From contig JABANP010000039.1 in NCBI GenBank assembly GCA_013115135.1, positions 62,001-126,000 of the forward strand: a stretch of 64,000 nt of DNA. The letters are read 5' to 3'. Below are positions 1-12,111 of the stretch, piece by piece (the stretch's first letter is position 1; each line of letters begins with the position of its first letter). Under the pieces are notes generated by a model, which ran no database searches, was not told where the DNA came from, and saw only the letters and a list, made by a program, of their open reading frames with translations. The position numbers and the translations under genes were made by a program. Origin of the DNA: Perkinsus olseni. Its lineage: Eukaryota > Perkinsozoa > Perkinsida > Perkinsidae.

Positions 1-609
1 AGGCCCAAATGATGTAGTTAGCACGGCGACAGGACAATGGCCGATCCGGTGCGATTGGTGATGACTTTTTTCCAGTGAGGCGCTCGTGTTGGGCTTGCCT
101 AGTAGTACTGCGTTAACTGCAACATGGTTGGTTGATAGCGGAAAAGGTAGACACTTTCTCATGTGACGACAAGAAGGGGAAGACCTTCAAGTAATATAAC
201 AAGACCGCATCCATCATGGCCTTCTCCCGCTGGCTCTCTCGAGGACCTCCAAGACCGAGGAATGGCCGCTCTCTCGGGCGACGTCGAGGGGCGTCTTTCC
301 GGCCTGAGCGGCGATCGAGCCCCATCTTTTACTCTGAGCCCGTTGGGGCTTTGCTTACAGCATCGGCTGCTGAGGGGTCACCATTGCGAGCCAACAGATA
401 CGATACCTATCATGTAACGTGAGGACAGCCACGGACTGCCAAGGCCGACTACTATGTCATCCCGACCCTCCTGAGCAGCCCAGTGTAGGGCTGTCCATCC
501 GTCAGCCCACCTCAAAGCCTGCCAGCCGTGCACATCCACCGCTCGAAGTGCTTCTGCGAACCTGCCGCCGCCACAGTGCAGCAGCAGTCATGTAGCCGAT
601 AGACCGGCC
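1..609. other. gene-free or unresolved stretch
   Basis: Short overlapping reading frames on both strands, none with a recognisable motif or a convincing splice join. It lies downstream of the ankyrin-repeat gene that stops at 610. Confidence 0.4.
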
Positions 610-2034
610 TTACTGTTCCGGTACGTCCCGATAGACGCCCTCCTCTTCAACGTTATCATCGAGCTCGTGGGCCTCACGGTGTCGGTCGAAGAGCTGCACT
701 ATCTTCCGATTGCCGATATTCCGAGCAACTTCGACAGGCGTCCGGCCTCTCTAACACGGACAAGTGGAAGCACTGCTGCTACGCCTTCCTCGTCCACTAC
801 AGCGTCCGAGGCATTCGGGTCGGCTCCCTTGTAGAGCAAATATTGGCATGTTCGATAATGGTTCTTCTGGGCAGCCCAGTGCTGAGGAGGCCGATCTTCT
901 GACGCTAGCGGAAGATGAGGAGCTCACCAGGGCAGTCCATCCCTCGCTCCACTTGAGGGTTCGGTAGCCGTGTTTTTCGACGGCATGAAGGGCACGCTGA
1001 TACACCTCGGGGATATCTTTCCAAGACAGTGATCTACGCACGCGGAAGATTCACGGCAGAACTTACTGGTCAAATTGAGGTCGGACACACTGGTCGGAGG
1101 TCCAGAGTATCGAGCCGACAAGTGGGAATCCTCGTCAGGGTGGGAGGCCCCGTACATGCCGACCTCCTGGCCGTCGTCCGTAGCCCTGGCCGTAGCGAAA
1201 GCTGAGCTGGTCGGGCCTCCCTTGCTCTGCCAATCCGAAGCCGGAGAGACGAACTGGTCCACCTGAGTCAGGTTCGTCAGTAGCAGCGGAAAACGCCCTC
1301 TCACTGAGGTCGGGGAATCGTCCCTGTAGATGGGGCCGTCACTGGTCGCCGCTCGAGGATCGGAGTTGCTTCGAAGATGCGACGCGTGCTGCGCCTCGAG
1401 GAACTCTTCTTGCTGTCGCAGCGCCTTCAGACTCGATACTGTCTTCAACGAGTCTGATCGAGAGGGTTCCCTCCGGTCGAATAACGAGCTTCACCTCGAG
1501 GGCCGCTACTCAGGTTGGGCACCGTCATGGCTGTGTCCACCGCTTGCATGTGCTCATAGTCGGGGACGCTACCACTGGGCTCTGCAACCATGGACATATT
1601 CGATACACCAGCCACAGTACTTACCGGCTGGCCTCGTCGAGGACATCACAGAGGCTGCTGACTTGGACAGGGGCCCCTCAGCAGACTGCAGGAGCCGCCG
1701 CGGTGAAGCTGTCAGCTCTCTCGTAGTCGGGTTCCGATGATGCGTGGTTCCGCCCCGGGCCTGGACGTAGGCGAGCCGGTGTCCCGTACAGCGGGGAGTC
1801 GGCCCTACTGGCGTCGATTGATCTCTCTCGAGCGTCTGTCTGTCGGTCGCGGTTCTGGTGGCTCATGACGTACTGTCTGGCCGGCAGGGCCGCTGGGACC
1901 TGTCCAAGGGACTGAGCCAAGGTAAGGCGAAACACGGCCCGACCGTGTTCACTGACGAAGAGAAGGGCCCTCGGCGTGGGGACCTGCGGGCCGACGAGAC
2001 CGGCCTCTCTGGGGACGCCTCCCACTGAGAACAT
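610..2034 (-). CDS. ankyrin-repeat protein, split gene (N-terminus unresolved)
   Basis: The C-terminal exons read through short GT-AG introns into ankyrin repeats. The motif GWTALHWAAQKNHY is followed by a GADPN hairpin, and a second repeat has GRTPVEVARNIGNRKIVQLF. Exon limits on the minus strand that keep frame are 610-750, 783-881, 928-1033, 1063-1453, 1486-1581 and upstream of 1625, with introns of 32, 46, 29, 32 and 43 nt. The protein ends in an acidic tail and TAA at 610-612. Upstream is a low-complexity Ser/Arg-rich segment whose exon joins I could not settle. It may extend into the Pro-rich frames at 2634-3050. Ankyrin repeats are protein-binding modules, and no catalytic domain is visible, so it is probably an adaptor; its partner cannot be told. 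Confidence 0.65.
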
Positions 2035-2633
2035 AACGGCATTCCGCTATTGCAAGCAGCAGGAGGGATGCATCACTCGCTGGTCAGTAGCAACAGGCCC
2101 TCGCGTGAGTTTCTTTCGGAGATTCGGCCCTGTCATGAGGCACACTAGCCGATGACAGCACTGTGGGTGGTGGTAGAGAAGGGGTAGTGGAAGGGAGGCT
2201 CGGCGGGCGGCTGCCCTCGAGTATTGCGGGTGGCGGAGGCGGCGCCCTAACATTGGAGTAGTCGGAGCATCGTGTTACTTCACACACTCACATTCTGACA
2301 CCATTACTGGGGCTGCTAGACCCCTGATGCACCTCGTCGGCCATCGAACCAAGATTGCCATTATGTACAGCCGTTTCCGCATCTAACCAAGGGCCATCAA
2401 ATACTGATGGGACGGGCAGCCGATCCGTACCAGGACCGCGGGGCTGCAGGCCGAGCAGGTGAATCAGCTGCCTTCTCAGCTCCTCCGCCTCAGCGATTGG
2501 TGGCCTCGACCTCCGCGTGATGAGCATTGACCTAAGATTCCTCCTCGTACACGGCGGAGCGATGCAGCAGCACTCACTCTGGCGTGGACGTCACCAACAG
2601 CCCCAGGCGGTATGCCAGGCACGCCAGAGGTCG

Positions 2634-3050
2634 CTAGAGGGGGAGGAGGCATCCCCACCGGCAGACCGAGGAGGTTACTAGAAGGTTGCATGGCGAGGGA
2701 CCACTCCCGATCTGATGGACGGAGACGTAGCCGAGCGGTGAGAAGTCCTCCCCGCTCACAAGTCGGGGTGGCGAGGCCGTCTGGAAGGTCGGAGACGGCG
2801 GCAGGCCTAGCGGTGTGGGAGGGGGAGGGAGGAGCTGAGCTGTGGTGAGGGTAGGGAAGCAGCCAGCTGCGACCTGGCAGGGTCGAGTCAGATCCGTCGA
2901 TGGAAGTTCGGCTACGTTCGGAGAGGGTGTGGAGTAGGGGTTGAAGCCTTGGGCGGTGAGATGGTGCTGGTTGCCTGTGGCGTCCAAGGGGAGAGGGAAG
3001 GGTGCGAGCCCTTGTTGCGTGAGGGGCATGGCATGGCCACCGTTGATCAT
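2634..3050 (-). CDS. proline-rich open frame, possible first exon of the ankyrin gene
   Basis: An ATG-led frame of 138 codons on the minus strand. It is rich in Pro, Thr and Leu, with runs such as LPPPPTPLGLPPSP. Composition looks more like disordered protein than random DNA, and it lies just upstream of the ankyrin-repeat gene in the same direction, so it may be that gene's N-terminal exon. A second frame (2476-3084) overlaps it on the same strand. No domain is recognised, and the frame could be noncoding. Confidence 0.3.
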   Translation of the reverse strand: MINGGHAMPLTQQGLAPFPLPLDATGNQHHLTAQGFNPYSTPSPNVAELPSTDLTRPCQVAAGCFPTLTTAQLLPPPPTPLGLPPSPTFQTASPPRLVSGEDFSPLGYVSVHQIGSGPSPCNLLVTSSVCRWGCLLPL

Positions 3051-3413
3051 GGTAAAACTGTACTGCCACTGGGGAAAGTGGCATCAGTGCAAGGGTCCGA
3101 GTTAGTCAAAATCACCATCATCGTATGAGGGGGATGAGGCGAGCCCTGCGGGAAGCATCCGACACTGCTCCGGCAACCCGTCGCCAGAATACACTACTAC
3201 TAGTATCTGACTTGGCGATAGTCCCAGGACTATCCCCCCGTCACAACTCAACAACTTGGACGATGAAAAACTCTACCTTGAGGCTTTTACTGGTATGCCT
3301 CGAGTGAATAGGTCAGTATGATTCACTAGAACACGGTCTACGATGGGCGGCGAGTACGTCTATCAAGTATACCAACAGCAGCCGCGGCAAGAACGGAAAC
3401 AGGAGCGCAGAGG

Positions 3414-4160
3414 TCACATGGGGGCGCCTTGGAGGCGATCGTTTATCCGTACTAAAAACTTCATACGGTTAACTTCCTTCTTCACCGCGTCCCAGTCGTG
3501 AGCCTCGTCACACAGCGTCACCAGGCGGGCCTCGCAGGCCTTCAATCTCTCGTTGTTCTCTCGGGTGATTCTTTCTAACTCCTCCTCATCGCCATCAGCA
3601 TCATCGATCTCCTCATTGTACTGGAACATCTCCACTAACACGCTCGGCTCGGGCTTGCTCTCATCGCCTTCTGAATCAACATTAATGCCAGCGTGCAGCT
3701 CTAGGAGATGGACAGCCCTCCTCAGTGGTGACCTCAGCACGTTGATGGCGTCGTTGACCAGTGCCGAGTGTGCCGCAGCGACGTCGGTGTCAGCGCCCTC
3801 CACACTCGCGAGCTTGTCAGGGTGCAATCTTGTCTGCCACTTCCGATAGCTCTGCTCGGCCACCGTGGTGTCCAAGTTGAATTTATGAGGTTGATCGAGC
3901 AACTGGAAGTAGTCCACCGGGCATGCATTGGGCTTGGGGGGCTGCAGGGAGTCACATGAAGGGCAGAACGGGGAGAAGGAGCTGCTAACAAAGTGGCACT
4001 TAGGGCAGTCCAGGCAGGGCGTGTAGTCCTTCACTTTAGTAGACGAGCACGCCGGGCACCCCTCCGGTATAGCCTGGTTGGTGGTAGGCGCGGTGAACCG
4101 CCGGTAAAGAGCCTGGCGGGGGAGGATACGGTGGATTCGGCAATGATGACGAGAGAGCAT
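3414..4160 (-). CDS. HSCB: HscB/Jac1-type iron-sulfur cluster co-chaperone
   Basis: A single-exon gene of 248 residues. The N-terminus is basic and hydroxylated with few acids, as for a mitochondrial presequence. Next comes a metal-binding segment with four CxxC-type pairs (CPAC, CLDC-PKC, CPSC at about residues 35-72), as in animal and plant HSCB. The J domain follows (DYFQLLD... with HPDK at about 112-115), then a C-terminal helical domain (about 145-245) typical of HscB, which binds the scaffold IscU. In the known family this protein brings IscU to mitochondrial Hsp70 and stimulates its ATPase so that the cluster is released. A long acidic insert (DDADGDEEELE) lies between the helices. The ATG at 4160 gives the presequence, and TGA is at 3414-3416. 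Confidence 0.9.
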   Translation of the reverse strand: MLSRHHCRIHRILPRQALYRRFTAPTTNQAIPEGCPACSSTKVKDYTPCLDCPKCHFVSSSFSPFCPSCDSLQPPKPNACPVDYFQLLDQPHKFNLDTTVAEQSYRKWQTRLHPDKLASVEGADTDVAAAHSALVNDAINVLRSPLRRAVHLLELHAGINVDSEGDESKPEPSVLVEMFQYNEEIDDADGDEEELERITRENNERLKACEARLVTLCDEAHDWDAVKKEVNRMKFLVRINDRLQGAPM

Positions 4161-5841
4161 TCAAGAGGAGAAATTAAAACTGCTGGGAGAAGGCTCATCG
4201 TGACTTGGAAGGTAGTTGGTAGCTTGAACTCAACAGGAGAGGCGTGAGGGACACAGTCATACGAGATGGTCATGGAAAACAGCCTGAGCGCGGAGGGCGC
4301 ACAGCACACAGCTTTGGTCGAATAACCCTACTCTACCTCTAATTCTACGATAGAGTATACGGACGATAAATAGAGCGGGCGAACAGCCCGGGGATAACGT
4401 TGAACTGAGCACAGAGAACAGTAGCAGCAGAACAGCAGTGGTGGTACGGCAGAAGGGATCATCAGGTGAGGGCAGTTGCAGTAGGGCAAGAGAAAGAAGC
4501 TACCGTGTTAACGAACGAGATGAAGCATAGACGATTGCCAACAGATTCTAGGACCAACATAGTCAAATAGGGGTGTTTACAGTACTGTTACAGCAGTCGT
4601 GACGGCAGTCCCGAGGAGAGGACTGTCATAGTCACGACCAATCCCCAAGAGGGGAAGTTATGAATACTAGATTGGTGTTTAAAGTGAGTGGAAAAATAAC
4701 GACATAGTCGTTAGAGGACAGCAATGGTTACGAGTAAGGGAAAAATGCAACTCTATAGAGGATGAATGTCGTGTTGTTAATTGGATCTCAGCCACAACCG
4801 AGTGCTGATGCTTCTTGCTGGGCGGGCGACGAACCTGTCAATGGCCAGTGATGGTGAGGTCACACAGAGCGGTTCAAAACGGCAGAGCTCCCCTAGTCAG
4901 CAGGCAGCTTCGTTAACGATGGACTGACTACGTACACTGTCTAGTCTTCTTGGAGGCAATGGTTAGCGATCTCCGTGGCGGTGGACAGGCATTGCTCCTC
5001 TTCCTCATCCCTAGTGCTCTCGTATGATACTGAATCCACTGCTGGCCTGAGGGGTCCCTTACGAGACTCTCCCGCCCTGTGAGCAGCCATCGGTGCGTCT
5101 ACCTATGCACGCTCCAGCAGCCAGTCGGCGGTGTTCGACGACGAGGTTTCGCCCCTTCGCTGTCCGTTGGCGTTGAGGAAGTAGCTGAGCATGGTGGACG
5201 GAGGAGTGAACAAAGGCGATGGTTGGACCCCAGCAAGACAGATCGAGAGGGGAAATTATCATCATCCCTTCGAACCGCTCTCACAGCCTACCAGAATCGA
5301 ACAGCAGCAGTGGGGCACCACCGCCAGCAGCGTGTCTGGAAAGATGAGGCCTGACAGTGGACGCCACTCCTGCTGTTGCAATGGTCGGGAGCATCTACGT
5401 TGGTAGCAGGGCGAAGTCTATCTTGGATGCCTCCGTCGACACTCTCGTTTCAGTCTTCTCACCCACCGACCTCGCAGACTCTGAACACTCGATTCGGTCA
5501 AAATATCGGAGGACTGGTTTTCACTCGCGCGCTTCGGGAGAGGTCGTGGTGCCTGTCCGACTGTCTGGTCGTGCGTGCCCAGCAGTACTGGTGACCCCCT
5601 GGTAATCGTTTGAGTCAGGGGGAGTACTCATCGCTACCAGTGGGCGGTAACTAGCGAAGAGCGCTTTTCAGCAGGCCTTGGTCGGGGTGGACCACCAGGC
5701 CGGCAGTTGCTGGGCAGCTCCTCGGGACAGGCTGTTGAGTATGGCGTCGAGCCCGTGGCATTTAGCGTACCTCACACTAGTACTGGCGGCAGCATCAGCT
5801 GAAGAAGGGAGGCTCACGAAATCCTGGCCGGACGCTGTTCC
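4161..5841. other. long intergenic stretch
   Basis: No reading frame with a motif. Plus-strand frames at 5079-5605 are short and overlap one another. The stretch separates the HscB gene from the 3' end of the Mei2-like gene. Confidence 0.4.
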
Positions 5842-7625
5842 TTAACGGAGCTCTGCGACCACCAGCGACCTGACTTTCACCGACTGGACCACCCTCTCCA
5901 ACGGCGATGGACCTTCGAATATCCCATACAAGGCTTCTATCATGGCTGCCTCCTTTGACGTTGGCGAACACGTAAGTGCTGGACTCCTTCTGACGAACGT
6001 CATAGGGCATGTAGATGTAGTCGATCATGAAGACGTTGTAGCCCGCATTGCCGATGGCCTGGGATGGACTAGCGGTGATGATGATGATAATGACGAGCTG
6101 GTATGACCTCGACCAGCTCAGCGAAGAGCATGGGTTGGGTGTAGTTGCGGGGGACGTTGCGTATCATGACGGCAGTACGGTTGTCCACACCTAGTTTGAC
6201 CTGCCGCCACGGTACAAGGCCATAGTCAGGGAGAGAGTACTTTCTGGAGATCTATCTCGAGAGACTCTCGGCCTTCGTCACAGGAGGGGCTACGACGTCT
6301 ACGACAGGGACATCGATGAACCGAGCGGCAGAATGGGTGGTCAACTATATGTTTGAGGGCACCTGTGGCCAAAGTTTCCAACTGCTTCCAGGTCTCTCGG
6401 CTCGACCACTCTGAAGCCGTAGCGAGAGTATCTAAGGTTGAACCCTGCCTAAGACAATGGAGCATCTTCCCGTCCGCTACAGAGTCATAGCCCAGCTGTA
6501 GGTATCCGGCAAGCTCGGCAGGACGGGCGCACTGTGACTGTGAAAGTTCATTGCCTTGCGCATGCGTGCAGCGGAGCGCAGGTCGTAGAACTCGACCGTA
6601 TACCTGTCGTCCACCGGCAACCGAGGAGAGGGTATCATTGAGCTGACCTGCCGGGTGGAAGATGGAAGTGAGGATCGTGGAGGGCAGTGGGGAGCACTGA
6701 GCCCTCAGATCGGTGTCTGAGTAGTGGCGGCTGGCCCAGTGGGCGGCCGAGGTCCTCGCCGACGCTGGCCGGTGACTTAGACACTGCACGAACGTCACCG
6801 TACTGAAGTAAAAGCCAATGAGAGGGAGTGTGCGTGAAGACCCTAGGACTGGTACGTATTCAGAAGCAGAGCGTAGGGTGTCCATCAAGGCTTGCTCTGA
6901 CTCGGCCTTGTACCCGTGTAATACCGACTCTGGAGGCGCCACCACACGCAAGTGAGCTGAAAGGAATCTTTCACACCGCTCTTTACTTCAGAGCGTGATA
7001 GTGGACGCAATAGGAAGTCATCAGGCGGAAGTGCTGAGAGGCTTTCCGGGATGAACTCAGAGGCTCTAAGCCAAAGATCGAGTTGGTAACTCTCGAAGCG
7101 ACCGCACAGTCAAGGTCGACGACGGTCGATCCGCCGAGCACCCCATCCGAGATCGTTGATGATCGGAAGACCTACCGGACGGGTCGGCAACGACCTCCAC
7201 CGCCTTCACCTTGAGGCCAGCGTTTGACGATGTATGGTAGACATGCTGCTCGAGTTTGGGGACCAGTCGGCAGTCGTACAACCCCACTCTGATGACAGCA
7301 GTGCTATGCATGAGAGGATGATAGCCCTACTTTACACCACCGCCAGTAGTAGCGGCATCAATGGTGCATATTTCGCTGAGTAGAGGCTGCAGTAGTGATG
7401 CTACCTTACCGAGGCAAACCTCAGCCTCGTGGAAGATGATACTCAGCTGACCTGATAAACGGAGCAGCAGGAACAGCTCCCTTCCCGACCATCGACGGCA
7501 GTGCCAGAGGAAAACCAATGATACGCTTCCCTCTTACCAGACGCCAATAGGTAAGTGTCCATGGCCGGCGGCATGGGTTTGGGTCTGCACAACCTCTCAG
7601 TGGTGACACTGTAGTCGACAGACAT
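5842..7625 (-). CDS. Mei2-like RNA-binding protein (C-terminal RRM), split gene
   Basis: The strongest part is the Mei2-type C-terminal RRM (Pfam RRM_2 style): TAVMIRNVPRNYTQPML, then a 49-nt intron (6059-6107), then NAGYNVFMIDYIYMPYDVRQ and YVFANV. An upstream exon near 6520-6610 has RYTVEFYDLRSAARMRKAMN, which matches the end of another RRM (RNP-type FYDxRxAxxA). Mei2 proteins bind noncoding or messenger RNA and control meiosis or development in fungi, plants and several protists. After YVFANVK the conserved continuation (EAAMIEALYGIFEG, ending at TAA 5842) is in another frame, one base off (near 5953-5958). This is either a one-base insertion or an assembly error. N-terminal exons (7066-7685) are only loosely defined, and the ATG at 7625 is the best start. 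Confidence 0.65.
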
Positions 7626-7685
7626 ACTCGGGATGATACAGGAGTGGGCTACCTCACCGTCTAAACCGAGCCCTGCTGTTGGCAC

Positions 7686-8670
7686 TCACTTCAACCAAAC
7701 AACTCTAAGATGCGCACAACAACAACAGGCATCACTGCCATGACCTACACTCCGCCTTTTTGCCTCGTTGGTCGTCCCATCAAGCAGACGGGGGAGAGGT
7801 CGATATTCAGAGAATTGATAAACATGAAAACCCCACGTTTTATCCGCTCACTGGCGGCCTAGTATCACGAATGTGGTTTGGCCATACCGTTCCGGCGTGC
7901 GTGGCGAGTCGCAGCCCCGAGTGAACCAAGCGCTTGTTCGGGGATTGTGCGGACCACGGAGCTCTTCTTGAGCATGGCTGAGCAAGTATCTCACATCAAA
8001 GTTAGGGCCGTCTGCCGACCTAGCAGCATCATGGTGCGGACGGCTCCACTGCGCTAGCCCCCTTGCTAGACATACTGCTGCTGTCAGCTTGAGGGCATCG
8101 AGTGTGCCAGCCGCGTAGATCAACAGTACGATGTTCAGATCGTGGCGGAACCTTCGGAGGACACATAGCTATCGACGAACGACTGTCGATTCTTATTACC
8201 CAGCATCTACTCGCTCAAGTATAAGAGATGATGCCAATTTACAAGTCGACTTCAGTCTGAGGCCCAGGAATCTGTCGGATCCCTCGGATACGCGAAAACC
8301 AAAAAGCGTAGTGGGGAGTCGTCTACTGTGTGTAGTAGCATGAATATTGCGTATTTCCTGGAGGTTGTGAGATGGTGGGGACCACCCCTACTAGTGCGGC
8401 TCTACCCAACCCAACGGCAGTCTGTTGGGTCGGAGGCCTGGGCCGTAGTAACACAGGAACCTCGAAAGCAATGACCCTCTACGGAAGCCTAAAACTCCAA
8501 TCGCTATTAAGAGTTGTAGAACACAAGCGCTGAGTTCTTCTACACAACAACAGCACCATGAACATCGCAATCTCTATCGAACATCTCGGCGACATCAAGG
8601 GTTTGTTGACGCTTGATACAAACGTCGGCCATTCGCCACACGTTCAAAAGACGAGAATTGAGTTCACTTA
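7686..8670. other. intergenic stretch
   Basis: Short frames only. The longest (7848-8123, minus) has no recognisable feature. Confidence 0.4.
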
Positions 8671-9564
8671 TCATCTTATCATAAACACGGTAGGAGGGTG
8701 TAAAGAAAGGTCACCATATGAGTCCCTAGCGGGCTGCCAATTCGCTCGCTCTACTGCTCTCACGGTGTCCTCGGCAACGGTGTGAACCTCATCGCACAAA
8801 TCATGAAAAGTGGGAAATTCCTGCTTAATGTCTTGAAGGACAGCCGAGCAGATTTCTCCGATCATGCTGAGCCTATTGATCATCACCGTGTCGCTCGTTT
8901 CCTTAGCTAATTCCCTTTCATAAGCAGCGACGAGCTGATTGTTGCGGCTGTCTTCCCTTCCCATCGTAGCCGAGAACAGTGTCTCCATTTGGTGATGGTA
9001 AGCCACTTCGAGGTTTCTAAAGGGGTCTAGACCCGTGTTGCTCGGTGGCCGAACGTCTGGTGAGAAATTCCACCAGTGGCCGGGGGGCGCAACAGTGAGG
9101 TTTCGGTTGTATGAGAGAAGCGTGGGGGATCCATCCCACCTACATCGTGAAGAGTGGGCGGATGAAAAATGACCAAACGGAAGCTTGCCACTTACGCAGC
9201 TATAAAGCCATCTCGGGTCTCGGTCTTAACGCAAACGACTGCCCGTGCTTTCACGGCGTAGTCTCGACCGTGAAGGTCAGTGAAGGGCGCTCTCTGACGA
9301 ACGGACCATCTTCATAGTAGCAATCAGTACTATTGGTATCCGCATTGAAGTTAGTAAATGGGCCCAGCCCAGGGTAGCCCTGAGAGCAACAATTGGCAAT
9401 TGCTCCAGCGCAGAGGAGACCAGCAAACGGTCACGACGAAGGTCCCCTACGTCATGCGGGCCAACTGCTCCTATCCCGTTACTGAGGGGCAAGTTGAATA
9501 GAAGCAGCAGCACAACAGAAGCAGCGGCAGCGGCTCTGACGATTGGGGGCTGGTTGGGGGCCAT
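8671..9564 (-). CDS. secreted protein, paralogue A of a two-gene family (split)
   Basis: The first exon starts at ATG 9564 and encodes a long hydrophobic signal peptide (poly-Ala then VVLLLLFNLPLS) followed by NGIGAVGPHDV. The last exon (about 9120 down to 8671) has HWWNFSPDV, then HHQMETLF, then the family core SMIGEICSAVLQDIK...FHDLCDEV, ending TGA at 8671. The same arrangement occurs at 12112-13078: LPLTHGIGSILPHDV, QQMRTLYS, PEMCSAVLTMIK...FEDLCYKL. Two Cys (ICSAVL and DLC) are conserved between them. Function is not recognised. The predicted product enters the secretory pathway. The middle intron(s) were not resolved. Confidence 0.6.
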
Positions 9565-9576
9565 GAAGTATATCAA

Positions 9577-12111
9577 AATTCAACACTGGAGCGTGCCTCT
9601 AGTACTACACAGATATCTTGAGGTGTGAGAACTCAGGGCTTCCGAGCTGCACCATGCACGAAGACTGAAGGCGAAGGCGTATATTGGTGCGGCGCGAGAG
9701 ACAATCAAGTGAATCTTTCTAGTACTTGAGCAGGAGCTCTCTGTTATCTCGTCATGTAGCGAAGCCCCGATATTACTGTGCCGGGCGGGGGGCGTAATCT
9801 ATACACTTGCTGAAGTCCTTGGGGCAAATCCCCAAATCTCCTCAACGGAACCTCTCGGAGTACGAAAATTTCACTTGAAAAAGAAAAAATCTCAAAAAGA
9901 TCTTCTAAAAAATCTTTCACTCTCTAAAAAATCTTCTCTAGGAACTGCCTCAACACGCTCAGCGGTTCCGCTTTTCTCGAAATGACCGGTTCTTCGCCCA
10001 CTCAAGCAGCAGAACTCCCGCGGAACTACGGCTGCCAATTTCGACCTCGAGCGACGGCGACTAGGGAGCGCACAGAGAGTCTCGGGCGAGCGCGAAGTTG
10101 GAGAATCAAGAGGACAGTTCCGCCGTGGCCTATTGAGGCACCTTGAATTCAAGGGCGAGGATCCTTACACCTTAAGGAAGGCTCCCAAGCTGCAGCCCGC
10201 TCCTTGATTTGAGGTGTACCTTACCGTCCCCCACAAGGAGAGTGAGGAAGCCCTTAAAATATAAACACGCAGTGAAAACAGAGAAAGGTCTCTGAAAAAG
10301 GATCCCCAGTTGTGATCACCTATTCTGGACTCGACGTATTCACACGCCTAACGGGATGTTCCATGGTCAGAGCCGCGACTAGATATGTGAAAAATAGTCA
10401 ATACGCTATCAGAAAATCCTGCGGATCCCCTTGGAACTGCATATCGGTCACTGAGCTCCCGGCACGTTCGGCGGTCAGCTCCAGCAGCGACGATCCAACA
10501 CATGAATCACTGTCCACAAGGGTCGGTTAGCTCACAACGCTCCAACGGCGGGAGTCGGGAGCAACAGTCTTCAAAAACGCTCTACAGTAGAGCTTCGCCT
10601 CGCCCGCTGCAGCCCTGCGCTTCAGAGTCTGAGACTAAGCGCAAGTGGCCCAGAGTCAATTCCTCGCAGCATCTCGAGAGGGAGGCGCACGCGAACGAGC
10701 GCCAGAGATGCTGCTCACTCTCGAGTGAAGAACTTGACAAAGATTATTACCGACTGCCATCATCCCCAAAATACTCGAGTTTTGCTATCTGCGAGGTTTT
10801 TCGATGTGTGGTGGCGCCGTCGATGCTGTTGTGCTTGCGGTCAAGAGGGCGTGGGATCGATCCCCGGTGATGACAATTCTAAATTTTCTCCAAGGAGCTC
10901 GTAACCCAAGGGTAAGCTGCGTCGGAGCTAGCCTAGGCTCCTTACATTTCTCACGTAAGGGTATTAAGGGTCCGCTGCTACACGAGGAGCGGCTCCTCAG
11001 CTTCCTTTCTCAAGGACCATGCGTAAGGACTTTAAGACCCTTACTTTAAGGAAAGAGGCTAGGGGCCTTAGGCTCCTGAGCCTTCTACGCTGCAAAGTGA
11101 CTCTGTCTCCCTGAGGAGCGGCTCCCGACTGGCGAATATAATGAACGATAACCTGATGAGGACTGCAGCAGCCCCCGCCAAAATGGACGGCAGCCTCGGT
11201 AGTGTCAGAGAAAAACCAATCACGTGCTTTGTATGTTATCAGAAGCCAATAGAGTATGTGTGTTTTGCTTATCTTTCGCTCCTCACTGCCGGCTGGTGTG
11301 GTCACTAAATGTGGCGCGGCCAGTCCGCTACCTCAACTGCAGTAGGCGCCTCCTGAGCAACTGGACATGGACAACAGGGCACAGATCTATTCCGGACCTT
11401 GCTCGGATTCTGTTGGAGTTCAAATTCACTAGTTGAAAGTCCTCCAAGGACTCCCCGGTCAAGTTGACCGGGTCCACGCCGACCTTAGAGGGGGATCTTC
11501 CTCGTTTGAGGTAAGACGTTTTCGCTGACCAAACTCGATGCCAGACGCTCTGTGTGGAACTGGCTCACCTGAACTTCGGAAGAAAGTAGAACAAGCAACT
11601 GTATATTGATAGCTCTCAAGGCACTCAATTTGCCATTTTAAGAAGGCCTCCCGGTAACCAGCCTATAAGCAGCCGACCTCACCGGTCCTAAGGAGATCCA
11701 AAGTACCAACACCGCCCAGAATCGCAGCACTCACCAGTGGTCATCGCGCTGCTATCACTTGTGAAGAATGGACCTCTCTTCTTACCGATGCCGAGGGGCG
11801 AGTAGTATCTTAGGTTGATGGTGGCTAAGCATGAAGAGCTTGTAAGTGTCGGCTAGAGTCGGCCATACTACAAACGCTGCTTGATTATACGGTAGTACAC
11901 GGAGGGGAACCAAGACCACTATTGAAACCACGATGAACCCAACAGGCGACTATCAGCCACACATAACAACAACAACATCAACAACAACGTCGTTAACATG
12001 ATGACGAATCCTCGCGCAAGAGCCAGGCTCCATCAAAGTTACTAATATTGATAAATCGAAAAGAATCTAGATAGTCAGCTAAGACTATCAACCTCCGATG
12101 GCGCCCCATAC
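9577..12111. other. long gene-free stretch with repeated short motifs
   Basis: Between the two secreted paralogues. Frames are short and have no domain. From about 10,140 to 11,130 short motifs recur, such as TAAGGAAGGCTCC and GAGGAGCGGCTCC (10983 and 11113; the first is a 7-bp hairpin). This is compatible with a decayed repeat element. The sequence AGTATCTTAGGTTGA near 11806 also occurs at an intron end in the asparaginase gene (16977). Confidence 0.35.
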